Positions 9,708 through 19,685 of a DNA stretch of 23,068 nucleotides are shown here, piece after piece. The notes below the pieces were generated by a model. That model saw nothing but the letters and a program-made list of their open reading frames with translations, was not told the origin of the DNA and searched no databases. The stretch covers positions 22,399 to 45,466 of the forward strand of contig NW_024468597.1 of the NCBI RefSeq assembly GCF_001632365.1, written 5' to 3'. The stretch comes from Laetiporus sulphureus 93-53 (taxonomy: Eukaryota; Basidiomycota; Agaricomycetes; Polyporales; Laetiporaceae). Within the stretch, counting starts at the first letter, position 1, and each line of letters begins with the position of its first letter. The position numbers and the translations under genes are program-made.

Positions 9708-11508
9708 ATGTCTGTCGCCGCCTCCGAAGCAATCACCTTTTTGGACAATTCGTGCGTCTTTAGATAGTTGAGATGCGTTGCATTAAATGATGCATTATCA
9801 GCTTTACAGCAAGCTATGCTTTTGTAGCCGGCGCAGGTTAATCGGACACTTATCGGTTAACACTGACTGATTGTTGACGTTTCCATTCAAACAGCGCTCA
9901 TATTGTTCGACCATGCCATAACATTTGGCCAGCAGGTCCAATTGTTCTGGGCCGAGAGGTCGTTCTCCACATGGTTGTTTTTTGCTAATCAGGCGCTTTC
10001 ACTGAGCTATGCGATCATTTCCGTTTTGTCCCTCGTGAACTTTAGCACAGTAACCGTACGTGGAACCATATTGTCTCGCATGGATACACCTTCGACTTAC
10101 AAACATTGCAGGGGCGAGTTGTTTCCTGTTGTCACATAAATTCGCGTCTAACTATTCTTACGTTGTAGTTGTATGGCAAGCCTCGTGATGAGCGGACTGC
10201 TTAGAATACTCACCGGAGCAATCTCAGAAAGTAAGCTAGTGTGCTTCATGAAACATTCTCACAGCTCAAACATAGCGAAGCGGCTACAATATTGCGAATA
10301 TATGCCGTGACAGGTGGTGATCGAAGGCTTGTTATCCTCCTTGCACTGCTTGCGGTCTTCAATGTGATCACAAACGTCTACGTCTGTACGTTTCCTCCTG
10401 ATTGGGACATGTTTTGATTGACTTATCATGAATTCATGAAAAGGCTTCACCCGAGTGTCGTATTCTGTGTTTGTACTGGATGGCGCAGAAATATGCACCG
10501 AGTCCAGCAGTCCTAGTTCAGTGGAAGATGTCATTGCAAAGTATAAAAGCCACTTATTTCAGTGAATCTGAACTTGCTTATCTGATTCTCAATAGATGTT
10601 AGTCAGAACTCGGGATTTCTTGCCTCCATATTTCATTGACAATTGCACCGCAGTGGACAAAGTCAATGCGGCCTGTGGTTCACTTTTCGCCATCATGGCG
10701 CTCGCAATTCTCTGGTACAAGCTATATGATCGCCATAGACCAGCCGTGGTTGACATCCTGTCTACGAGGAATCCATCGCTTGCGGCACTGCTACTCAGAG
10801 ATGGTACGGATATCTGACAATGACTGTGGGTCTCTGAGCTCGAATGACATTTGTGCCCACTATTTTCACAGGCACGATTCAATTAACGTGAGACGTAGTG
10901 TTGACATGAGTTGGCAACGTCTGAAGCACATTATTTAGAGCTCTATTACTAATGAGCTTACTTGCGACTGTGTTAGACTTCCTGGACATCGTAAGTGCAT
11001 GCACCCTATATTATCCGCTGGATCCTAACTAATCTGTCGTACATGATTATGGACATGCTAGAATGTCGAAAATGTCGTCGCTTATTTGGAATTTTCGTGG
11101 GGCAATCTTCTTACATTTTCTCTGCCAATGACACACTGAAGATTCTACAGACTCACTCCCGTTCTGATCTCTCGTGCTCTCCTCAACATCCGAGCCGCAG
11201 CGCGGTCCACACGAGGAGAACAGTCCCAAACGCCCTCCTTCGTCCAGTCAGACCGAGGGCTCCAGTCACAAGCAGACGTCGAGAACATGTCGTTCGAATT
11301 GAACATCCTCGGCAGCACCGAACAAGCCCGGGAGACTGATCGCACTCACCCACAAGACTCTGCGGAACATGATGAAATCATTGCCGAACCGCGCAACATG
11401 GCAGACAATGCTGCTATCGCGGGCGATGCTCATCAGGACGTGAACGAGGAAGAGGGGATGGACGAAGTCGAGGAAGAGATGATGTCGGATTGGGAGAATG
11501 ACGAGTGA
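9708..11508 (+). CDS. DUF6533-type seven-membrane-segment protein, copy 2 (intact, 13 exons)
   Basis: Exons: 9708-9751, 9802-9836, 9895-10055, 10112-10113, 10169-10230, 10281-10385, 10444-10540, 10596-10597, 10654-10803, 10872-10887, 10939-10990, 11062-11096, 11151-11508. They total 1119 nt, giving 372 aa. Introns are 50-71 nt. Exons 2-3 carry the DUF6533 signature (ALILFDHAITFGQQVQLFW). Seven hydrophobic segments follow the family pattern: exons 2-3, 3, 5-6 (ending ILRIYAV), 6, 9 (FAIMALAILWYKLY), 10-11 and 12-13 (PVLISRALLNI). The tail is acidic and ends SDWENDE. Members of this family are membrane proteins of unknown function in Agaricomycetes. Exons 4 and 8 are only 2 nt, and both are needed to keep frame. 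Intron 4 has a GC donor (GCGAGT); intron 5 needs an AAG acceptor. The start is the first ATG after the TATA box and is shared with copy 1. Confidence 0.5.
10112..10113 (+). other. 2-nt exon 4 of copy 2 (microexon A)
   Basis: GG sits between TTGCAG and donor GCGAGT. It supplies the first two bases of a Gly codon completed by T at 10169, followed by the conserved Cys. Exon 3 ends in phase 0 and exon 5 is open only in the frame needing two extra bases. Copy 1 has AG (5305-5306), copy 3 AG (21149-21150). Confidence 0.5.
10596..10597 (+). other. 2-nt exon 8 of copy 2 (microexon B)
   Basis: AT lies between CTCAATAG and donor GTTAGT. Its A completes a Lys codon begun by AA at the end of exon 7, and its T begins a Leu codon finished by TG at 10654. 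Copy 1 has AT (5784-5785), copy 3 GT (20659-20660). Flanking introns are 55 and 56 nt. Confidence 0.5.
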
Positions 11509-12137
11509 GGGGAGAGAATGGGCCTTGAAATCGAGCTGTCAGATTCACTGTGATCGTCCATTTACTTGCTATTTGTAAGTGGCACGTTAGTCTTCATACG
11601 CCCCATCTCATCCGGCTTCATTCGCAGATTCTCTCCGCACAACCTCAGCGGATATGCGTCGTGCTATAGATCTTGTTTGACATGTTTCTCGCATGAACAT
11701 CCGTACTAACTAATTGTATCTGCGATTGAGTTTTCACACGTATGCTATGGAATATACCGTGCCCCCCCTATTCTGGATGAGCCATCGGGTTATCGAGGAT
11801 GCACGCCGAACGGACCGCTCTACTCATTGCGTAACAGCCTGTCAGCTACTGTATGCTACGTGCTGCCTGTCCACTGCTGTGATGCATAGCTATAGCATTG
11901 GAGGTTGGCATGAATAGGTCGGCGCGGAGGCCAGAGAGACTACAGTCGCAGTGTGGTCTTGGATTTAATACGCATTTCCGCGAAAACACCCTGCGCTTTG
12001 ATTGATATCGGTGAGAAAGACTGCATAGACAGGATGCCTTGGAGCTGATCAGGGCATTCTATTGACTCAAGAGGCCAAACCTCGAAGAAAATGCATGAAG
12101 TAAGAACGACGGACGTACGCATCACGAAGTCAGAACT
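11509..12137. repeat. Downstream flank of copy 2, direct repeat of 6706-7330
   Basis: This matches the copy 1 downstream flank to about 12137, after which the two sequences diverge abruptly. A minus-strand stretch at 12125-11985 encodes SCIFFEVWPLESIE-like sequence corresponding to 7317-7180. No gene is recognised. Confidence 0.5.
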
Positions 12138-14240
12138 CAGTGAATTATGCTGGCAGATTCTCGACTATATGCTCGTGCGGGCCAGCTCCTGCACATCGCA
12201 GTCCGTTTCACGCGATCCAACCTCTACGCTATTATTCTGTTCGTATTTCCGAGCCCTGTACTAGCTAGCGTCAGAACTGTGTGTGCCCGATTTTCTCCGA
12301 GACGTAGACTTCTCATTCCTCTCAAGAGGCGCGTTATGATGTAGCACGCCAGTGCTGAGCGCTGCACGCTGCGCGCTGAATATCCTAATGTGCCTTGATT
12401 CATTCATGCAGAAAACATTATTCGGGAAAGAGCGACACCGTGGGTTTACCGCACGAATGGAGCCTAGTATTCTAGATCTTGGAACTGGAATAGCGCGTGT
12501 ACCGATCCCTTGTGGGCATAGACACGTATCTCGAAGGGAAAACGAAACATTGGCGCATGTAACTCAGCGCTGGTACCAGAGAGATCGCACTGGAGTTGTG
12601 AGATTGCCTCCGAGCTTCATCACGTGATCATCTCAGGTCTTAGCACCTTGCAGAGCTCGTTCTGCCAGCAAGCTCACGCGCACGTCTCGTCTCGACCACG
12701 TATAGGCTCAGCACTCGAGGACATCTGCTCAATTTAAGAGTCACAACAGTGTAGGAAACACACTTCCGAGGTACAACCACTGACGAAAAAATGAGGATGT
12801 CTGCGAGACGGCTTCCGCTGATGGTTCAGGTTGTTGGGGGGTGACCGCCTCGCGCGGTGGGAAAGATGTGGCCTCATAAAGCATCAAAGTAACCGTCGAG
12901 CGAGTTGAGTCGGGGTACGCGTCGGTGAACAAGCACACATGGAAAGGACGGTGCAGCGTCATCGTGGACGAGGCCTAGTTCTCCCCAGCCACAACGGTAC
13001 GCTAGATGGCCTGACCACGACAGTACGAGCTGATGTGAATGCAAGATCCGCTTGACCCAGACTTTTGCTTGAACTTCAGACAGTCCCCATTCCGTTCGTC
13101 GCACTCACACAGTTGACCATGCAGAGGCGCGTTTGGAGCATGGAAGCGCAGAGTATCTTAATGAGGTGGGTGACGGTATGCGCCTAGGCCGCACGTCGGA
13201 GACTACGGCCAGAAACCGGACCTAACCGTGGGCGCTTGAGCGCTGTCTGAGCGGAGCTCGACACGATCTACGGATGAAAAGAGGCCAGGAGAGCCCAGAC
13301 GAACCGAGTGGCGCAGCACATATATGTAGGAGGGGCGATTGAAGCAAAGGGTGGAGTAGATTTATTATTAAGAAGGCCGATTATTAAGAAGGCCGACAGG
13401 ACGGATCGATGGCTTCGAAGTCCAGCGTCGTCCCCTGCCTGTTATATGGCGAGACGCATGTCGAACGTCTACATAGCAGCTGAGCTGCCGAAGCTCCGTG
13501 TATATAAGTCACAGGGACATCCATAAAAGCTGGAGCAGTCTCTTTGGATGACGAAATTCGCTGGAGCGTCTGAGCGGTGTACACGATCAGTTTGAGGATG
13601 CGAAGAATCGGCAGGGCCAGGCTCTGCATTGCGCTGCGTGGAAATCATTGGGTAACGTCGACGTTTCCAGTCTGGTGGAGATTTGCGACGGTCGAGCACA
13701 ACGCGTCGGCGAGCCTAGGCCTCCAAGAGTGCTCCGACTACGTTGACGGTATGATTGCGACTGACGCCCGACTAGAGCTTCTTGAGCTGTTTTTTCGAAT
13801 ATTCTGCGAGCTTCTGCCCCACACTGGAGTGGGGCCGCCTAGCCAGCAAATCTGGCGATTCATCTCGTTGCAAGAGCCATTTTTTTTCCTGAACTGCTCA
13901 CGGCCGAGATCGTTGCGCTTTGGTCTCCGAGATAGCTCGATGCGAGGAGCACAGCTGAAGCACAGCTTGTTGACATCGTTCCAAGTATAGATGGATTTTT
14001 TCATAATCCAGACATGGCGGAAAGCGATGGAGAGCACGGCTGGTTCCCGACTTTGATTCGCCAGTATTGCAATACGTCAAGGACCCGGCCGCATCTCGAC
14101 CGCCCGAGTGCCGATCGCGGAGAGCGCCGGGATGCGATTGGGGGACGCATTCCTGGGCGCCGCGGGGTGAGATCGGGCATCGATGGCGCAGTGGACTGCA
14201 GTGGAGCGGACACGCGCGCTGTGCCTCGCCACGCCGGACC
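12138..14240. other. Gene-free segment, nothing recognised
   Basis: Open frames are short (mostly under 100 codons, the longest 137), overlap on both strands and match nothing I know. One plus frame at 12352-12627 contains ILDLGTGIA, which recalls a methyltransferase motif I, but nothing around it supports this. A 16-base tandem duplication lies at 13365-13396. GC content rises towards 14050-14240 as the promoter of the next gene is approached. Confidence 0.5.
13365..13396. repeat. Perfect tandem duplication of a 16-base unit
   Basis: TTATTAAGAAGGCCGA occurs twice without a gap (13365-13380, 13381-13396). It is too short to classify and is probably a replication-slippage product. Confidence 0.5.
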
Positions 14241-14284
14241 TATATACACGCCACCGCGGTGTCCCCTCTCTCCCTCCTTCTCTC
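14241..14284 (+). promoter_or_regulatory. TATA box and CT-rich tract upstream of the 14474 gene
   Basis: TATATA at 14241-14246 is followed by a pyrimidine-rich run (CCCCTCTCTCCCTCCTTCTC, about 14263-14282). TATA plus CT-rich stretches before the transcription start are typical of well-expressed fungal genes. The remaining 190 bases to the start codon would be 5' leader. Confidence 0.5.
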
Positions 14285-14473
14285 ATCGTAGATGGCCTAT
14301 ACGTCCCCTTGCCTATACTCGTTATTTTTCGTTGACAGACTAATCTGAATACCCCGAAAGCTACTGCCGCGAGAGGTAATTCGCTTCCCCGTTATGGAAG
14401 CCGCGTGTAAAACTGACTTCAAGACATCCGCGCACAACTGAGCCTGTGCTCGCATACCCCACCCCCACACTTC

Positions 14474-15499
14474 ATGGTGGCCGCCGCCGCCACCATGATT
14501 TTTGCCTCCGCATCCCGCGCCACCGCCGCTCCTGCTGCCGGCGCCTTCCCGATGCTTGGCCGCGCAGACCGCAGGCACTCTGCGCATGGCGGCCGCGCGC
14601 ACACCGATACCGACACCGCCCCAGCCGGCAAGCCCGCCTTGAGAGGGACGGTCACGCTCACCGCAGACCAGTTCACTCACCTCCTCTCGCTCATCCACTT
14701 CCCCTCCGCCGCATCTCTCACCCGCTCCCCAGCCGCCACCCGTTCGCCTGCTCCTCCACTCGTCCGTGCGCGCTCGAGCCCGCTGCCTGTCTCGCCAAAG
14801 ACCGAGCACCAGTTCCCGGCATTCAGCGCATACCCGAACGCGAAGACGAGCCCGTCCGTTGCGGGAAAATCTTTGCCTGAGCTGTTTCCCACGGTCGAGC
14901 CGGGCGTGCTGCTCGATATTGCACGGCACGCGTTCGATCCGTACGATCTCTACAAGCTCGACGCGAACTACCGCGCACACGTGTTGGAGCACGCCTCCCT
15001 TACGCCGCTCCCGGCGTCCCCCCTCCCATTCTCCTCGTTTCCCTCCGCATTCGCACAGCACGCACTCGGCCCACGCGAGTTCATCATGCGCTTCTACCCC
15101 TCCTTGTCCTCGCTCTTCGCCCCACTCTCAACGTACTTCCGCATTCTCCTTGCCTTTACCGCCTCTTCCGGCTCTGTCGACGCTACACACACCCTCGCAT
15201 CTGCCACCAAGGAGTACCTTGCTCGTCTCGTGTCGTTCAGTGAGGAGTATCACTGGTCTGTAGTCCTTCCGTATCACATGGCGTTTCATGAAAAGCGGCT
15301 AGACGAGATGCGCAAGGGAGAGTTTGACGGCTGGGCAGAAGTGGACTTGACGCTGTTGGTGAAGTTCTTGGAGGACGAAGAGGCGCATAAAGAGGCCGAA
15401 GAAGATACTGAAGGAAGTACGATCGACAGCGAGGAGATGAATGTGCGGAGCGCCGACGTTGACGCCCCGGGGGGCGGACGGCCCGTTGCCGCTTTATAA
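14474..15499 (+). CDS. GC-rich single-exon gene, Gag-like or conserved fungal protein of unknown function
   Basis: One uninterrupted 341-codon frame with strongly C-ended codons. Residues 1-50 are Ala-rich and low complexity. Near 58-75 is a short block (TVTLTADQFTHLLSLIHF). A Pro/Ser/Ala linker follows, then a conserved-looking helical region: FPTVEPGVLLDIARHAFDP, YDLYKLDANYR, REFIMRFYPSLSSLFAPLST, and YHWSVVLPYHMAFHEKRLDEMR followed by GEFDGW. The C-terminus is acidic and disordered. From memory, the DLYKLD and YHxxxHxxR(M) pattern resembles Agaricomycete proteins often found with retroelements, so Gag-like is a tentative label. No polymerase, zinc knuckle or LTR is seen nearby. The second ATG (14495) has an ideal context, GCCGCCGCCGCCACCATGA, and may be the true start, giving 334 aa. 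Composition differs sharply from its neighbours. Confidence 0.5.
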   Translation: MVAAAATMIFASASRATAAPAAGAFPMLGRADRRHSAHGGRAHTDTDTAPAGKPALRGTVTLTADQFTHLLSLIHFPSAASLTRSPAATRSPAPPLVRARSSPLPVSPKTEHQFPAFSAYPNAKTSPSVAGKSLPELFPTVEPGVLLDIARHAFDPYDLYKLDANYRAHVLEHASLTPLPASPLPFSSFPSAFAQHALGPREFIMRFYPSLSSLFAPLSTYFRILLAFTASSGSVDATHTLASATKEYLARLVSFSEEYHWSVVLPYHMAFHEKRLDEMRKGEFDGWAEVDLTLLVKFLEDEEAHKEAEEDTEGSTIDSEEMNVRSADVDAPGGGRPVAAL

Positions 15500-15875
15500 C
15501 CACTCGTAGCTGTGCTTGCTCTGCACGGCGCATACATTTCGGTCTTGCTTCACCTGTATCTTGTTACAGACCAGCAATCGTCCCATCTGGCGCGAACGCC
15601 TTCCCTCAATCAACCATCGTGAAGCTCCATCCTGGCTCGCAGATCCCTTGCCTCTCCGCACTGGTTTTTCTTCCCAGCGAACGTCGCACTCGCATCTTCG
15701 TAACATCTGTAGGTAAGGCCTGCTCGTATATCATATTTCCTCTTGTCGTCCATCGTCGGTTTTAGGTTCTTCTTAGCATTTTTGGTGATTCTACATATAT
15801 CTGTATTGTGATCGCGAAGGCCTGCGTCCGCTAGGCATTCCGGGGCGGCTATATGCGCGGTCCGAGGCCCCGATA

Positions 15876-15906
15876 CCATCCATCCATCCATCCATTCATC
15901 CATTCA
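15876..15906. repeat. CCAT tetranucleotide microsatellite
   Basis: Five CCAT units are followed by TCAT, CCAT and TCA. This is a short simple repeat with recent interruptions. Confidence 0.5.
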
Positions 15907-15963
15907 GACGATTTAGTCCAGACTTTGACGTGTGCTTGTATCCATACATTTCGATCTTATCTT

Positions 15964-15991
15964 TATATATCAGCGACAGCACTGATATATA
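15964..15991. repeat. Perfect 10-bp hairpin
   Basis: TATATATCAG (15964-15973) and CTGATATATA (15982-15991) pair exactly around the 8-base loop CGACAGCA. It lies about 465 bases after the 14474 gene. It could act in 3' processing but has no confirmed role. Confidence 0.5.
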
Positions 15992-17047
15992 TGCGTGAAA
16001 CTAGGACGTCGGATCATAAAGAGCGATCGATGAATGTGGTCCCTGTATGCGCCTGTGAAATTGGATACGCGATATCTTGCGATTCGAGCTGAGCGCTTGG
16101 ACGCCGAGCATTGCGCGTGCCGTCTCGGAGTCAAGGTGTTTTTCTGGAACGTATCCACTGTGAGAGGTCAGCATGCTCGTTTGGGACAATATCTTGGAAC
16201 TGAAGCCTCGAAAACTGCGACACTCAGGCAAACGTACCTGCCTTTTTCGGATGACCACACAAGACCTCGGCTGTTGATAAATGTATCTTCAACTCTTCAC
16301 AATCAGCACCGCTATTAGCTGATTATCTATCGGACGAAAACAGAGAGATCTCAAAGCAGCATCGGATCCCATCATGAACCCCAAATAAAGCATGCCATTT
16401 GGCAAAATGATGAGCTTTCAAGCGCATTTGCACATCTGACTCTACACTGCCAAGCAAGGCCACTGCAGGATGATAGACGAGTACGCATACGGAACAAATC
16501 GACCAATAGTCCAAATATTTCCAAAAATCAGAATCACGGGGCGCAAATGAAAACCAGCACATAAGCACAGAACCAAGTCCCGGCGAAGATCATGGGGTTC
16601 CTCGGTCTTGAGCAGAACAGCTGGAGGTCTCCTCCTCTTCCTCCTCTGGGACTATGCCAGATTCGTTTTCTACGAGCCCGATGACGCATTGTCAGGTCCG
16701 TTATCATCGTGCACCTACCGGAAGGATCGCTATGAAGTATGAACACGTTTCTCGGCATGTGAGAGCTGGACAGCAATACAATGAAGATTTAGGCGACTGG
16801 AGCCCGTTGAAGCGAAGTCCCGTCTCATGAGGTAGGCAACTTTCGAGTAGTTTGAGGCACTGGAAAAGTAAGTGGTCCAAAAAACCCGCCATGATAAGCC
16901 TCGATAGCAGACATGGAGAAATACCATCAAACTTTTGGGAACTCATGCATTCGAGCGCGCATGTTGGACACCTGGTCGAGCTGTGGACGGGTAAACCACC
17001 GTGGGTGATCGCACTTGCCATTTCGATAAACGTAGCGCCGGTCCTCG

Positions 17048-17302
17048 CACAGCGTGCATAGCAACATTTTTCCATTGGAAAACAATAAAGAAACTCTGAA
17101 AACATATTAAGCTTTGATTTGGAAAAATGGTGAAGAAATTAGAAGCTTCCTCCATCATTAAATTGCTATATCTGGGCATACACTACCCAAATATGGAGCA
17201 CTTTACATAATAGTTTTTAACATTTTTTCAAAGTAAGGCTTTATATTCTTTTACTATATTTTCATCATTTCTTCAGTGGAAAAATATTGCTATGACGCTG
17301 TG
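17048..17302. mobile_element. 255-bp MITE (non-autonomous foldback DNA transposon)
   Basis: The ends are inverted repeats of about 30 bp beginning CACAGCGT and continuing CATAGCAA(C/T)ATTTTTCCA. Left 17048-17077 and right 17274-17302 differ by one inserted G and two substitutions. A second inverted pair (17109-17129 and 17221-17241) sits exactly symmetrically about the centre. The interior is AT-rich and non-coding, unlike its flanks. TCG flanks both ends (17045-17047, 17303-17305), giving a possible 3-bp target duplication. If the element is taken to start at CAG (17050), the ends resemble hAT termini with an imperfect TCGCA flank instead. The superfamily is therefore unresolved. Confidence 0.5.
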
Positions 17303-19685
17303 TCGCATAATACCGTGGCATTGGCGCCCGTTGTAGCCGGCCCTAGCCGGCCTCAACCTGGTCACGCTGAACTCTTGAGTATGGGGAATCTTGACGTTTC
17401 TCTTGTGCGTGTGCTGTAGCCTACCACAAACAACATGATCTCTGTGTTACGCAGGATGGTGAACCTGGACACGTCCCAATCTCTCTGAACCTCCCTGCAT
17501 CTGCTCGATTTGCTCTCATGTTCAACGTTCATGTCCTATGACTTGTCTACTCGGTATTTTTGCAGTTCCTTGCTCCTCCGCTTTCAACCTGCTCTGGCGT
17601 AATTCTCTTGAGTTTGCATCGATGCCGTGCACCAGAAGTGCCGCCGATTCGCGCTCTCACTGCGACCATATGGCGCTTTTTACGAGGAATCGAAGATAGA
17701 CTGTGTGCAATCGGTGCGATGTGGATGCTCAGCGGATGATACGGGGCATGTGAGTCGAAACACACACTCTCGCCTGAATGAGAAGATCTCACGTGTAGTC
17801 GAGTCGACAAGCTCCCTTCACCCTCGTGCCGTCCGTTCAATTGCTAGAAACACAGACAGGCTTTCTAGTCAGAGCTTGCCTATCAATGCTATGTTTGCTC
17901 ATTCCGCCGACCGTCTTAAAGGTAGCTTGCATGCTGTACGTTCTGCAGTCCTCACATCCGCCAATCATCGACTGAGAGAAACGCACAGCTCTTCTCGGTG
18001 TCTGGCTCGCCTCATCTGACGTTTGATAGCATCTATCGCTGCTGGCACACATTGATCTGAATGAAACAGGCCTGTCCCGTCATTTTCATCTGTTAGTGAT
18101 AATCATGCAGGAAATCGTACAATAACCTCATCTTCCGATTGTCGGGCGGTTGTGTGAGGTAACAAGGCGGACAAGGCAAACTTATGACTCATTTCCGGCA
18201 TCTTTGTGATGATCTCATCTGAGCTCAGAGCAAGTTAGAATGCGGCACCACGTTTGCGTTTGCACGCGCCGATACAGGACATTGCTGCATTGTTCGCAGA
18301 GTCGGGGCCCCTACGCAGTGCTAGTAAGCCCAAAGTGTTGATGGCTTGCGCTCAATATCCAACCCGCTGACTGTGAGTTTTCCATTGTATCATGATGATC
18401 GCGCACTCACCGAGAATATCTAACTGCTGTGCTACTTGTCGAGATGGTGCCGCGGCGGGAAGCAAGGATTATACTGAAGATCATCAAGATAGCTCACGCG
18501 GTTCTCATGGGCGAGGAAGATGGTTGAAAACTCTGAAATCAGCGAGCACTACGCAGCCTCAAAAGATTTGCAATGAACGACACTGACGCTCGTTCCCTTC
18601 TGTCCTCGTGCAGCGGAGACCCATGGTCGAGGACATTGCATACGCTCCGACCACAGACTACTCACGACCAGTGAACTGGGGCGCTCCCTTTGAGCAATTG
18701 CTGCACACTCGACTCCTACGACCCGTGCAACTCTCTCGTTGAACAACATGGTGCGGATCCTCGACTCAGCTATGTCTCGCTTGATCTCGTCGTTACAGAG
18801 CTGTTGCACCTGCTTTCATGTCGTGTTACTCAGGCTGAAGGGCCAACGATGACCGTACGCCGTGCACAATGGTCCACGGCTTGAATCTGTGTTCTAATGT
18901 GGTGTCAAGCACCAATTAATGGACATCAATATTCGAGTTCGGCGCTGTGCATTGTATAGACGACGATAACGCAATTGCAGTGATATTAGGATCGAATCAG
19001 TCTCGACTGAGGCCAAGCGGCTCGAGGCACTGTGAATTTCACAATTATTTCGAAAATTGTTCTGCAGGATTGTTCCGGCCGGTATCATCCTTTTAAAGTT
19101 CGCAGAATGTTGCGCTCCCTCAGCGGTGTCATGTCGCCTCGTCGACAGAACTCAACCCACCGCTCGGAGTTCTGCAATCGTCATGTCTCAATCCACGTGT
19201 TGTTCCTTGAACGTCCTCATGACTTTCTGTGATGCGAAACAGGCAGTGAGCATGCGACTGATTGCTATGCATAACGGCTTTGTGCACTGACCAGTACGAC
19301 GAGGTACTCAAGCATAGCAGAATATGACGCTGGAAAGGCTTCATTCAAATCCTCGCACGCCGATGACAGACCTGATATAATATCGAGATACAAAGCTATG
19401 CGAATCATGCACGCCATATAGGTATGGCATAATTACAGCGCAGAACAAGCATACAACGAAGACACCGGGAACACTGGTCAATGAGGGATGCATATGTGGG
19501 ATGGTCTAGAGACTAATAAATACGGGGCCGGGTATCAAAGCATTCTGCTCCAGTAAGTAACTTGAGGGCCATGAGAGACATCGCAGTACAGGTTGTATAA
19601 ATGCCAATGCGGATGTCGTGTGTCTGGCAATGGGCTCACCGATATGACCACAAATGCTGAAGTAGCAATGAAGCATAGGGTCGCC
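17303..19685. other. Gene-free segment, only weak coding-like stretches
   Basis: Nothing recognised. A plus frame at 17627-18019 (130 codons) is Ser/Arg-rich without domain features. A minus frame at 18809-18549 begins MQQLCNDEIKRDIAESRIR and could be part of an exon (a CAG acceptor lies just upstream on that strand), but no partner exons were found. No tRNA-like or tandem structure was noticed. Confidence 0.5.

Larger units (their letters stand above)
15500..17047. other. Gene-free segment with a CCAT microsatellite and a hairpin
   Basis: No convincing gene. A plus-strand piece at 16597-16691 reads TAGGLLLFLLWDYARFVFYE before a possible GTCCGT donor, and resembles a membrane segment. Neighbouring exons could not be joined, so it may be a relic. 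Minus-strand frames at 16323-16568 and 16704-17105 are open but unrecognised. Confidence 0.5.

Noticed and set aside
12352..12627. Possible methyltransferase (ILDLGTGIA)
   Set aside because: No other methyltransferase motifs, no supporting exon structure, and strongly basic flanks; chance match is likelier.
14297..15061. 254-codon minus-strand frame opposite the 14474 gene
   Set aside because: High GC removes stops from the antisense frame; the plus frame has the promoter, start context and conserved-looking blocks.
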